A stretch of 64,000 nucleotides of DNA from Candidatus Wolfebacteria bacterium GW2011_GWE2_44_13 (GTDB taxonomy: Bacteria > Patescibacteria > Paceibacteria > UBA6257 > UBA9933): contig LCHW01000001.1 of the NCBI GenBank assembly GCA_001000675.1, positions 96,671-160,670 on the forward strand. Direction: 5' to 3'. Numbering within the stretch: position 1 is the first letter of the stretch; the number at the start of each line of letters is the position of its first letter. The translations under genes were made by a program, and so were the position numbers. The notes below the pieces were generated by a model. The model searched no databases. It had not been told where the DNA came from and worked only from the letters and a program-made list of their open reading frames with translations. This document shows, piece after piece, positions 25,421 through 32,505 of this stretch.

Positions 25421-25665
25421 ACTTTTTAAAAAAGTACTTCCGTCGGATTCGTGTCGGAGTAATCGAATCCGACAGCCCGGCACGTTGCACGCTTACTTCG
25501 CTCGCTAGCAACGCCAAGGGCAAACCTTCGAACCGAAAATATTTCGGGGTCACTTCCAAAACGGCTGAAGCTCGGAACTCGCACGCCAGGGGTAGGCGTA
25601 CTCAGACACCGAGCTTCTTTCGATATTTTTCCAGCGCTCTTAATCCGAAATATTTCCATGTTCGT
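25421..25665 (+). repeat. R270 element, copy E (complete)
   Basis: ACTTTTTAAAAAAGT hairpin, perfect 10-bp stem GTCGGATTCG (25442-25451) with CGAATCCGAC (25464-25473), the CGTTGC...GCAACG module, CCGAAAATATTTCGG, and a 9-bp stem GAAGCTCGG...CCGAGCTTC enclosing ACGCC...GGCGT, ending at GTTCGTA. This is the best-folded copy. With the flanking R24 copies it fills the 532-base gap 25301-25832. Confidence 0.85.
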
Positions 25666-25683
25666 AGATACAAGAGAGTAATT

Positions 25684-25747
25684 CTGTCATTCCCGCGGAG
25701 GCGGGAATCTATTTAATTCTGGATTCCCGCCTCCGCGGGAATGACAG
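25684..25747. repeat. Convergent pair of R24 palindromes
   Basis: A forward copy (25686-25709) and an exact reverse copy (25722-25745) are separated by 12 bases; CTG/CAG extends the match to 26 bases per arm. Confidence 0.9.
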
Positions 25748-25760
25748 AAAGCATTCGCCC

Positions 25761-25790
25761 TTTACTTTTGTGTGGGCTCGTAGGTATAGT
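25761..25790 (+). promoter_or_regulatory. Probable promoter of the 25833 gene
   Basis: TTTACT (25761-25766) and TATAGT (25785-25790) with an 18-base spacer, upstream of a strong ribosome binding site. Confidence 0.5.
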
Positions 25791-25832
25791 AGAGACAGCA
25801 GTTACACAACGAGGAGGGGAGTGGAGGTGCGT

Positions 25833-26234
25833 ATGAATAAAAGGATGTTGTTTTTCGTTGCATTCGCAATGGAGGATCAAAATCGACGGGCTGTATATGC
25901 TGTCGAGGATATCGGCGGGTGCATAACCCTGAGCGAAAAGATGGCGAAGGGAAGAAATCCGGCTGGTCTCTTGGGAACAAAGGTTCCGCTTAGCCTGGTC
26001 GCATTTGATCGGGGGCGGGTATTTTTTCACCTGAGTAGCGAAATCGTTGAAAGTCCTGTTGCAGGCATCTTTGCCTCACTTGAACAGGCAATCCCGTGCT
26101 TTGATGCCGAACAGCTCGAAGTGCTCGATATGCGGTGGCTCGAGGAGACGATGCGCTGCGTTGTAACGATGCAGAAGCCTTTTCCGCAAGCGGGGCAATG
26201 CCGCGGAAATTGTGGACAGGCTGGTTGTTTGTAA
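25833..26234 (+). CDS. Hypothetical protein, 133 aa
   Basis: I do not recognise this protein. It is soluble, begins MNKRMLFFVAFAMEDQNRR, and ends in a Cys/Gly-rich tail (CRGNCGQAGC, three Cys) that could bind a metal. The middle part (AVYAVEDIGGCITL, IPCFDAEQLEVLDMRWLEE) suggests a small alpha/beta domain. The start is set by a strong GGAGG seven bases upstream. It is a single-gene unit with its own promoter and terminator, and visibly GC-richer than leaderless neighbours. Confidence 0.72.
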   Translation: MNKRMLFFVAFAMEDQNRRAVYAVEDIGGCITLSEKMAKGRNPAGLLGTKVPLSLVAFDRGRVFFHLSSEIVESPVAGIFASLEQAIPCFDAEQLEVLDMRWLEETMRCVVTMQKPFPQAGQCRGNCGQAGCL

Positions 26235-26243
26235 AGCAGGATA

Positions 26244-26270
26244 CGGGGCGCTTATTGCGCCCCTTTTTAA
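26244..26270 (+). terminator. Rho-independent terminator
   Basis: Stem GGGGCGC / GCGCCCC with a TTATT-type loop, followed by TTTTTAATT. Confidence 0.9.
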
Positions 26271-26356
26271 TTCGGCAATCTAGTATTCATGCGGTATTAT
26301 CCTATTCGGCAATAATACTATTGCCTAATATGTTTTATCTATTGCCGAATAAAAAG

Positions 26357-26388
26357 ACTCTGGGTTCCTGTTTTCACGGAAATGACAA
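26357..26388 (-). repeat. Degenerate R24 copy, reverse orientation
   Basis: Read on the minus strand it gives GTCATTTCCGTGAAAACAGG then AACCCAGAGTC, three changes from the TGAAAA subtype of R24. Confidence 0.7.
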
Positions 26389-26413
26389 TACAAAAGAATA
26401 TAGCGAAAAATTC

Positions 26414-26440
26414 TGACATTCCCGCGCAGGCGGGAATCTA
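26414..26440 (+). repeat. R24 palindrome
   Basis: TGACATTCCCGCG and CGGGAATCTA arms. Confidence 0.8.
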
Positions 26441-26477
26441 GCGCAACACACACTTCCCCCCCCTGCCGAACCCATGG

Positions 26478-26507
26478 TTGACACCTTGCCGAATTACCCT
26501 GTATCAT
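26478..26507 (+). promoter_or_regulatory. Promoter with TTGCCGAA motif in the spacer
   Basis: TTGACA (26478-26483) and TATCAT (26502-26507) are 18 bases apart; the spacer contains TTGCCGAA. The -10 ends 6 bases before the ATG at 26514. Confidence 0.65.
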
Positions 26508-26513
26508 ACCCCC

Positions 26514-27515
26514 ATGATTAGTAACTACGAGTTTATCAAGACGCAGGCATTCGAAGTTTCGTCTGCACTATTTCGGTGCACCGAATTATTTTCTCAAGAC
26601 AAATTGCGCGCAGAAATTGAAGCTGCTGCAGTTGATATGGTCGCAGATTATGAAACAATACACAGCACAATAGGGGATGAATTTCCTCGTATTGAGAAGT
26701 TGATTGCACTTATCCGATTAGCGGAATCTACCGGACAAATTGCATCCATTAATGCGAACGTACTGTATCGAGAACTTGATAACCTTACTAAGGCGATTCG
26801 GTTAGAAGTTGTTGACCGCCGCGAACGGAAAAACATCACGGCATCTTTGGAAAAGATGTTCACAAATTCCGAATATGCAAAGAAGCTCGCCACTACTGCA
26901 ACGGTACTAAGTGAGCCAGTTAATTCGGCAACTACACCTTCTCCTACTCCTGTCATTCCCGTGAATATGGCAATCCAGAGCCCTGATAATTCGGCAAAAC
27001 AAAAATTAAGCGATACTCAGTTCGGCAATATTGAATCCCTGCTTTCTGCAGCGGTCCAATCGAGTCAGGCAATGGAAGCCTTAGCAGCTCCTGTTAATCC
27101 GGCAACAGTTCCTGTACACGAAACGCTTAACGCGTTTTTGCGACAAGACGTTCCGGCAAACGCGACACAGGGGGCTTCGGCAACTACCGAACCCACTCTT
27201 GCTAAACAGGGAAATGCAATCCAGCAGGCAACGGCGACCACGGCCGTTCGTCCGGCAATTGCTCCTGTGCAAGCTACTTCGGCAAACCCAGCGCAAGTCG
27301 GTTCGGCGAGCTCACCACAAGTAGGTTCATGGCAGCATGTCATTTTACAAAAAGTGAAGGAGCTCGGCCAAACAACAACAAAAGAGTTAACTGCCAGCTT
27401 CCCAGAAATCAGCGAACGAACTATTCGTTTCTATCTGCAAAAGCTTGTTGATAACCAGGCAATAGATCGTATTGGTTCAACTGGTCCAGGAGCAGCATAT
27501 CGAGCTAAAATATAA
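26514..27515 (+). CDS. Winged-helix-like DNA-binding protein with repeat-expanded linker
   Basis: A 333-residue protein in three parts. Residues 1-125 are helical (ALFRCTELFSQDKLRAEIE). Residues about 126-270 are low-complexity Ala/Thr/Pro/Gln. Residues about 275-333 resemble a winged helix: ILQKVKELGQTTTKELTASF, SERTIRFYLQKLVDNQ, and a wing ending GPGAAYRAKI. It is probably a transcription regulator; this is inference from the C-terminal domain. The linker DNA contains a sequence close to R24 (26950-26983) and many TCGGCAA or CCGGCAA words that also occur in the upstream region. The start is leaderless-type. A terminator follows at 27520. Confidence 0.72.
   Translation: MISNYEFIKTQAFEVSSALFRCTELFSQDKLRAEIEAAAVDMVADYETIHSTIGDEFPRIEKLIALIRLAESTGQIASINANVLYRELDNLTKAIRLEVVDRRERKNITASLEKMFTNSEYAKKLATTATVLSEPVNSATTPSPTPVIPVNMAIQSPDNSAKQKLSDTQFGNIESLLSAAVQSSQAMEALAAPVNPATVPVHETLNAFLRQDVPANATQGASATTEPTLAKQGNAIQQATATTAVRPAIAPVQATSANPAQVGSASSPQVGSWQHVILQKVKELGQTTTKELTASFPEISERTIRFYLQKLVDNQAIDRIGSTGPGAAYRAKI
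26950..26983 (+). repeat. R24-like sequence inside a coding region
   Basis: CATTCCCGTGAA is followed by TATGG and CAATCCAGAGCCCT. The outer parts equal the R24 copy at 31619 and only the inner arm is altered. In frame it encodes VIPVNMAIQSP. Confidence 0.65.
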
Positions 27516-27519
27516 CCAT

Positions 27520-27548
27520 CAAAAATCCGCCAAAAGGCGGATTTTTGA
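27520..27548 (+). terminator. Rho-independent terminator of the 26514 gene
   Basis: Stem CAAAAATCCGCC / GGCGGATTTTTG with an AAAA loop. Confidence 0.9.
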
Positions 27549-27560
27549 TACCATGACATT

Positions 27561-27586
27561 GTCATTCCCGCGGAGGCGGGAATCCA
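27561..27586 (+). repeat. R24 palindrome
   Basis: GTCATTCCCGCGG and CGGGAATCCA arms. Confidence 0.85.
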
Positions 27587-27716
27587 GTATTCCCTAGTAT
27601 ATTACAGGGTATCCTCGCCTTCGGGAGGATAACGCCTTCTTGCTGTGAAACAATCCGCAAATACCCACGTTATCTTGTAGTATGGATGCATACTAGTCAC
27701 AAACTGGTCTCAGTTG

Positions 27717-27744
27717 TTGACAAAGTGCATACATACTTTACAAT
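27717..27744 (+). promoter_or_regulatory. Promoter of the surface-protein transcript
   Basis: TTGACA (27717-27722) and TACAAT (27739-27744) with a 16-base spacer. It would give a leader of roughly 400 bases before the ATG at 28148. Confidence 0.65.
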
Positions 27745-27751
27745 AAGTATA

Positions 27752-28003
27752 ACTGGTTTGGAGTGAGGCTAAACCAAGATTCTAACACCCTGCCTATCGC
27801 AGGCAGACACAAGGTCATTTTTTGCCCTTGTGTCTCTTCTTTGGAATTTTGTTTAGCCTCGCTCCGGCGAGGCTTTCGCGTACTTACTAGATGAACTTCT
27901 AGTAGATGCGAGGAAAGATCAGAGTCGTCCTTTAATCAAACCGCCACCTTACCTCACACCGGTTCGGCTGTTGGTCGATTGATGGAGCCGATGACTTTCT
28001 GAG
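27752..28003 (+). promoter_or_regulatory. Highly structured leader of the surface-protein gene, candidate RNA element
   Basis: Several exact pairings are visible. P1 joins GAGGCTAAAC (27765-27774) with GTTTAGCCTC (27851-27860). Inside it lie P2, CCTGC/GCAGG (27789-27803), and P3, GACACAAGG/CCTTGTGTC (27806-27834). P4, GCCTCGC/GCGAGGC (27856-27873), shares bases with the 3' arm of P1, so P1 and P4 exclude each other. P5 is TACTAGA/TCTAGTA (27885-27904). TCAGA/TCTGA may pair further on. It matches no riboswitch class that I recognise. The 632-base gap 27516-28147 otherwise holds a terminator and two R24 copies. Confidence 0.5.
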
Positions 28004-28080
28004 ACCGAACAAACAAAAATTGAAATTAACTATTCAGAATTACTGAAAAAACGAAAAGCGAACAATGAATGATTGGATTG

Positions 28081-28106
28081 GTATTCCCGTGAAAGCGGGG
28101 ATTCAT
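28081..28106 (+). repeat. R24 palindrome, variant
   Basis: ATTCCCGTGAAAGCGGGGAT, 42 bases upstream of the surface-protein ATG. Confidence 0.7.
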
Positions 28107-28147
28107 CCCCATGAATCTCGTTGCCGCTGAAAACGAAAAAAATTAAA

Positions 28148-31100
28148 ATGAGCATAGTATTTAAAAAGCTTTCTATCGTTGCTCTCTCGCTCGCCCTTTT
28201 GGCAGGCGTTGTTTCAACTCCGGTTGCAAACGGCGCTACGAACGAGGAATTACAGGCACAGATCTCTGCTATGACAGCGCAGATCAATGCCCTCCTCGCT
28301 CAGCTTGCTGGAACTCCGGCGACAGTAGCAACAACCCCAGCAATGTCTTCATACACGTTTACCCGCAACCTCACTGTTGGGTCAACTGGTGCAGATGTTA
28401 TGGAACTCCAGAAGTTCCTCGTTTCCTCAGGGCACTTGGTCCTTGCAAATCCAACCAACTATTTTGGTAACATGACCAAGGCAGCGTTGGCAAAGTTCCA
28501 GGCAGCTAATGGCATTTCGCCAGCAGTTGGATACTTCGGACCACTCACCCGTACTTCAGTGAACGGAATGATGACCCCAGTAACTCCAGTAACTCCAGTT
28601 ACTCCAGTAACTCCAGTAACTCCAGTAACTCCAGTTGTAACGTCTGGCGCAGTATCTCTTGCTTCTACTAACCCAGCAGCAGGATACATCGTAGCAGGAC
28701 AGGCAGGAGCACGTTTGGCAGCTATCCAGTTCTCAGGAGCAGGATCAGTAACCAGCCTTGTTCTTAAGCGCACTGGTCTTTCGACCAATGACGTATTGAC
28801 CAATGTCTACTTGTATGATGGAAATACTCGCATCACCGATGCAGCTTCTATCAATGCAGAAGGCGTAATCACTTTCAACAATCCTTCAGGGCTGTTCACA
28901 GCTCCTAAGACCGTTGAAGTTCGTGCAGATGTAACCTCGACCGCTACTGGACAGACCACAGTTGCAATTGAAGTTTCTTCATACACTATGTCAGGTGGAA
29001 CTGCGACTGCAGTTACCGGCATAGTTGGAAACACGATGCAGATGTCAACCGCAGCTTTGGCCACGGTTACTATGCAGACCAATAACCAAAATCCGAACAA
29101 CACTACTTCCTTGAGCGTTAATGCTGGTACAGTTAACCAGAACGTTTGGGATGTAACCTTGAACGTCGGAACTCGTGCAGTATCGTTGAAGGGACTTACA
29201 TTTAAATATGTAGGATCAGCTTCATCTGATGCAGTAGGAAACCTTGGCGTTTACGTTGACGGAGTAAAGGTTGGTTCAACTGCAACCGTAAATGCCATGG
29301 GCCTTGTTGCCTTTGACTTTACTGCAGCCCCAGTAACTCTTACGACAGGAGCACGCACTATTCAGTTGCGCGGTGACTTCGTAAAGGGTTCGAACCGATC
29401 TGCTCAGTTCTACGTACAGAACTTGGCTGACTACATGATTGAAGATACGCAGGTTATGGGAGCATTTATTTCCCCAACCAGCGGAGCAAACGTCTATGGT
29501 TACAACTTTAACATCCAGTCAGGATCTATCGTTGTAAATCAGGATCAAACCTACTCAGCTACTCAGGTAGTTGGTGGATCTTCAAACGTTAACCTTGGTA
29601 AGTTTACCTTCAAGGCATATGGTGAAGATGTAAAAATCGAAACCTTGGTCTTGACCCCGTCAGGAACTTTCACTGGATGGACTTCTGGTGCAAATATCCA
29701 GAATGTAACCTTGTATGTAAATGGTGCAGCTGTTGGTTCTTCACAGAACTGGAGCCCAACCACTTCAGCAACACTTACTTTCAATCCAGGTGCAAACATG
29801 ATCATTCCAGCTGCAGGAGTTTCTACTCTTGAAGTACGTGGAGATCTCCGCGATGGAGCTGGTGTGAACTACACTGGAGGAACCGTACAGGTTGACGTAA
29901 CTTCCTTTGTTGGACGAGGACAGCAGTCACAGGCAACTGTTACAAGCGCCTCTGCAACAGGACGAAACTTGACCATTGGTTCAGCCACAGTTAGCTTCTC
30001 AAAGACTGGTGGATTCTTGGGTTCAACTGTTACTCCAAATGCAAACGCAAAGATTGGTTCATTTACACTTTCAAACTCAAACTATGAGGATGTACGCGTA
30101 ACGAACTTGTCTGTTGGCTTGCTCTTTGGTGCAGGTATGACCATCACCAACGTTTCAAACCTTCGCGTATCTGACTCAGCAACTATCGTTGCTCAGCCAA
30201 CCGCAGACAGCAACTTCTCTATGGATGTTGTTGTTCCTATGAACTCAACTAAGGTATTCGAGATCACTGCTGACCTCGGTTCAACTGCCTCTACAACGGC
30301 AACTGTTACCGCAAATGCAACCTCTTCATACCGTGGCGTAAGTTCAGGAGTTTCTACAACTGCAGGTGCAGCTGGTGTAGCTATGACAGCTAACACCGCT
30401 ACTCTTGTAGCAGCAGATGTTACCAAGTTGTCTTCATCAGCTCCTTCTCAACTTGTTGTTGGAGGAACTGTTATGCCAACCGTTATTTATAACGTAAAGT
30501 CATCAACTGCTCCAGTAACAATCACGGAATTGACCTTTGACGCCGCTACTTCAACCGATGCAATCACTGCTATTAAGGTTGGTGGTGTTACAAAGACAAT
30601 CACTGCTTTGACTGGAAACGTTGTCACTGGTTTGAACATTGCTGTTCCAGCTGGTGCGTCAGGATTGAACATTCCAGTTGATGTTACTTTTGGAACTGTA
30701 AACACAAATGGTGGAATCGCTTCGCAGCCTACTGCGGTCGACACTATTACGCTTACTGCCGTTAAGTACACCAGTGGAAACACTACTGATACCGTGACCA
30801 CAGCTTCTACTACGCTTGTTTCTAACGCTATGCAGCTTGTTGCTTCTAAGCCAAGCTTGACCGTTAATGGAACACAGCAGGGTGGATTGTTGCTTGGTTC
30901 TGAGAATAAGATTGGTGAAGTTACCGTTATTGCAGATGCAAAGGGTGACATCAAGTTGAATCTCTTGACATTCAATATTGGATACTCAGGATTCTCAACT
31001 GGTCCAGCTCTTTCAGGTGTTCGCATCGCAGATGGTTCAACAACTATCAGCGGAACAACTGCTACGACAACAACGTCAACGACCTCACCAGTTATTACTG

Positions 31101-31345
31101 TTGACTTCGGTGATGCCGCAACCAGCAGCGATGGATACTCTATCCCAGCTGGAACCTCGAAGACCTTTAGCCTCTTCGCAACCAACACTGGTGGCGTAGT
31201 ATCTTCAGGTGCAACTGCTGCAGTTTCTGCACAGGTGCAAGGTGCTGCATTGTTTAAGTGGGATGATGTAAACGGAGGTGGGCTCGGTTTGACCGCTGCT
31301 AACATCTACAACTTCCCAACACAGAGCTACTCAGTACGACAATAA
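28148..31345 (+). CDS. Large secreted surface protein with peptidoglycan-binding domain
   Basis: A 1065-residue protein. The ATG at 28148 (MSIVFKKLSIVALSL) gives a clear signal peptide ending near ANGA; the TTG at 28121 is in frame but unnecessary. A short helical segment (ELQAQISAMTAQINALLAQL) is followed by a peptidoglycan-binding type 1 domain at about residues 75-140 (GSTGADVMELQKFLVSSG, GYFGPLTRTSVNGM), a linker of repeated Val-Thr-Pro, and about 850 residues of Ser/Thr/Ala/Val-rich beta domains. Few Cys are present. Codon choice is uniform and unlike the neighbours, as for a very highly expressed gene. An S-layer-like or major envelope protein is the best guess. A long structured leader precedes it. 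Confidence 0.85.
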   Translation: MSIVFKKLSIVALSLALLAGVVSTPVANGATNEELQAQISAMTAQINALLAQLAGTPATVATTPAMSSYTFTRNLTVGSTGADVMELQKFLVSSGHLVLANPTNYFGNMTKAALAKFQAANGISPAVGYFGPLTRTSVNGMMTPVTPVTPVTPVTPVTPVTPVVTSGAVSLASTNPAAGYIVAGQAGARLAAIQFSGAGSVTSLVLKRTGLSTNDVLTNVYLYDGNTRITDAASINAEGVITFNNPSGLFTAPKTVEVRADVTSTATGQTTVAIEVSSYTMSGGTATAVTGIVGNTMQMSTAALATVTMQTNNQNPNNTTSLSVNAGTVNQNVWDVTLNVGTRAVSLKGLTFKYVGSASSDAVGNLGVYVDGVKVGSTATVNAMGLVAFDFTAAPVTLTTGARTIQLRGDFVKGSNRSAQFYVQNLADYMIEDTQVMGAFISPTSGANVYGYNFNIQSGSIVVNQDQTYSATQVVGGSSNVNLGKFTFKAYGEDVKIETLVLTPSGTFTGWTSGANIQNVTLYVNGAAVGSSQNWSPTTSATLTFNPGANMIIPAAGVSTLEVRGDLRDGAGVNYTGGTVQVDVTSFVGRGQQSQATVTSASATGRNLTIGSATVSFSKTGGFLGSTVTPNANAKIGSFTLSNSNYEDVRVTNLSVGLLFGAGMTITNVSNLRVSDSATIVAQPTADSNFSMDVVVPMNSTKVFEITADLGSTASTTATVTANATSSYRGVSSGVSTTAGAAGVAMTANTATLVAADVTKLSSSAPSQLVVGGTVMPTVIYNVKSSTAPVTITELTFDAATSTDAITAIKVGGVTKTITALTGNVVTGLNIAVPAGASGLNIPVDVTFGTVNTNGGIASQPTAVDTITLTAVKYTSGNTTDTVTTASTTLVSNAMQLVASKPSLTVNGTQQGGLLLGSENKIGEVTVIADAKGDIKLNLLTFNIGYSGFSTGPALSGVRIADGSTTISGTTATTTTSTTSPVITVDFGDAATSSDGYSIPAGTSKTFSLFATNTGGVVSSGATAAVSAQVQGAALFKWDDVNGGGLGLTAANIYNFPTQSYSVRQ
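28571..28641 (+). repeat. 9-base coding tandem repeat (Val-Thr-Pro)
   Basis: CCAGTAACT-type units repeat about seven times inside the surface-protein gene, making a rigid linker between the peptidoglycan-binding domain and the beta domains. Confidence 0.9.
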
Positions 31346-31376
31346 GCTAACGCTTACTGTTTGATTGAATTCTCTA

Positions 31377-31404
31377 CCCTTGAGACACTTCGGTGGCTCA
31401 AGGG
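31377..31404 (+). other. UUCG-capped hairpin after the surface-protein gene
   Basis: CCCTTGAG pairs with CTCAAGGG and inner CAC/GTG closes a TTCG tetraloop. No U-tract follows directly; it may protect the mRNA 3' end. Confidence 0.6.
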
Positions 31405-31457
31405 AAAACATAAAATTTTTGTATCGGTCTCACTACTCCTGTAATAGGTGTGTGTGA

Positions 31458-31518
31458 CTCGGCTAGCCTCCTCTTGTCTTTCCGCCCAAGGCGGACAGGT
31501 AGGGGAGGGTGGTCCGAG
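31458..31518 (+). other. Long nested hairpin in the 3' region
   Basis: CTCGG/CCGAG (31458-31462, 31514-31518), CCTCC/GGAGG, TGTC/GACA and CCGCC/GGCGG nest around a CAA loop. The stretch 31346-31956 has no supported gene before the GIY-YIG nuclease; it contains these hairpins, R24 copies and the terminator at 31803. Confidence 0.6.
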
Positions 31519-31618
31519 AAAAGCTGATGCAATAACAAAAACATTGAATCTTTTATCGAAAAGGATAAAAGAATAAAAATTATTGGTCCGTTGATTCACG
31601 CAAGCCTTCGAGACCTGC

Positions 31619-31645
31619 CATTCCCGTGAAAACGGGAATCCAGAG
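31619..31645 (+). repeat. R24 palindrome
   Basis: CATTCCCGTGAAAACGGGAA followed by TCCAGAG. Confidence 0.85.
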
Positions 31646-31802
31646 CCCTTAAAGGGAATCGCGATAAACCAATCAAATCCCATGTATTACATTCACCAGG
31701 TGTGAATGGAAAACGAAAAAATTTCATGGTCGACGCAAGACATTTTCATGACTGCGTAGGCAGGCTCATGTGAATGATGACCATGATCAATAAAATACTT
31801 TC

Positions 31803-31834
31803 AAAAGCCCCGCACTTAGTGCGGGGCTTTTGTT
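31803..31834 (+). terminator. Rho-independent terminator
   Basis: Stem AAAAGCCCCGCACT / AGTGCGGGGCTTTT followed by GTTT. It lies about 460 bases after the surface-protein stop codon, so either that mRNA has a long 3' region or a small RNA ends here. Confidence 0.88.
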
Positions 31835-31877
31835 TCACCAGTCCGTAGCTTTATGCGTAGGATGGTTTGTGTTTTTT

Positions 31878-31907
31878 GGGGGTGCCCGCCGTACGGCGGG
31901 CACCCCC
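31878..31907. other. Perfect 13-bp hairpin
   Basis: GGGGGTGCCCGCC, loop GTAC, GGCGGGCACCCCC. A T-run precedes it on the plus strand but none follows it, so it is not a standard plus-strand terminator. Confidence 0.7.
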
Positions 31908-31917
31908 CTCATGTATT

Positions 31918-31943
31918 GTCATTCCCGCGCAGGCGGGAATCCA
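31918..31943 (+). repeat. R24 palindrome, left of the GIY-YIG gene
   Basis: GTCATTCCCGCG and CGGGAATCCA arms; it ends 13 bases before the ATG of the nuclease gene. Confidence 0.85.
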
Positions 31944-31944
31944 G

Positions 31945-31950
31945 TACAAT
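31945..31950 (+). promoter_or_regulatory. -10 box of the GIY-YIG gene next to R24
   Basis: TACAAT begins one base after the R24 copy and ends 6 bases before the ATG at 31957. Confidence 0.5.
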
Positions 31951-31956
31951 AAAATA

Positions 31957-32244
31957 ATGGACCGATACTACTATGTGTATTTATTGGCGAGCAGGAAAAA
32001 TGGAACTCTTTACGTAGGGGTTACTAATAATTTAAAAAGAAGAATAGCTGAACATAAGGATGGATGGGTTGGAGGATTTACAAATGATTACGGCGTAAAT
32101 AGATTGGTATATTTTGAGCAAACAACAGACGTACGAAGTGCTATAGCGCGTGAGAAGGCTATAAAGAAATGGAATAGACGATGGAAGATAGATTTAATTG
32201 AACAAGAGAATAAAGAATGGAATGATTTGTTTGAAATAATATGA
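31957..32244 (+). CDS. GIY-YIG nuclease family protein
   Basis: A 95-residue single-domain protein of the small YhbQ/UPF0213-like type. The domain motif reads YYVYLLASRKNGTLYVGVTN near residues 4-23 (the GIY and YIG parts correspond to YVY and YVG), followed by NLKRRIAEHK with the conserved Arg. The catalytic Glu may be in AIAREKAIKKW, near residue 69. The family cuts DNA, but the role of small stand-alone members is poorly known. An in-frame extension upstream would be encoded by the R24 repeat and is rejected. The gene is bracketed by two R24 copies in the same orientation, 13 bases before and 18 bases after. Confidence 0.9.
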   Translation: MDRYYYVYLLASRKNGTLYVGVTNNLKRRIAEHKDGWVGGFTNDYGVNRLVYFEQTTDVRSAIAREKAIKKWNRRWKIDLIEQENKEWNDLFEII

Positions 32245-32262
32245 AATGAATTCTAGCGCATT

Positions 32263-32291
32263 GTCATTCCCGTGAAAACGGGAATCCAGAG
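32263..32291 (+). repeat. R24 palindrome, right of the GIY-YIG gene
   Basis: GTCATTCCCGTGAAAACGGG then AATCCAGAG, 18 bases after the stop codon of the nuclease. Confidence 0.88.
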
Positions 32292-32342
32292 TGCGAGTTC
32301 TTTGTATTGTACGGCATCTTTTTGCAGTATCGTCTTTACATT

Positions 32343-32380
32343 TTGTTACAATATTTCGCGACCGCGAAATATTGTAACAA
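32343..32380. promoter_or_regulatory. 38-base perfect palindrome, left copy
   Basis: TTGTTACAATATTTCGCG, two bases AC, then the exact reverse complement. A further TTGTTACAA half-site follows at 32422-32430. An identical palindrome lies at 33130-33167. Confidence 0.9.
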
Positions 32381-32505
32381 TCGTTTATTTATAATTGTGT
32401 AATTAGATAATAACGAAAAGATTGTTACAAAAATCTTTCTGAATTAGTATGCAATACGGGGTAGTTATGTGATATACTTTTAACAGTTTTTATCACACGC
32501 ATTTT

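Noticed and set aside
27752..28003. RNase P RNA or tmRNA in the structured leader
   Set aside because: A GAGGAAAG word is present at 27910, but the conserved RNase P context and the tmRNA ends (TTCGA...CCA) are absent.
30487..31305. Long minus-strand open frame (272 codons) inside the surface-protein gene
   Set aside because: It is antisense to a repetitive, codon-biased gene and its translation is a Val/Pro/Thr-rich low-complexity shadow without start signals.
31867..31956. N-terminal extension of the GIY-YIG protein
   Set aside because: The added 30 residues are encoded by a hairpin and the R24 repeat; a -10 box and ATG at 31957 give a complete domain.
19180..32291. R24 copies as a CRISPR array
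   Set aside because: Copies are palindromic, irregularly spaced by hundreds to thousands of bases, and have no regular spacers; no cas1 is nearby.
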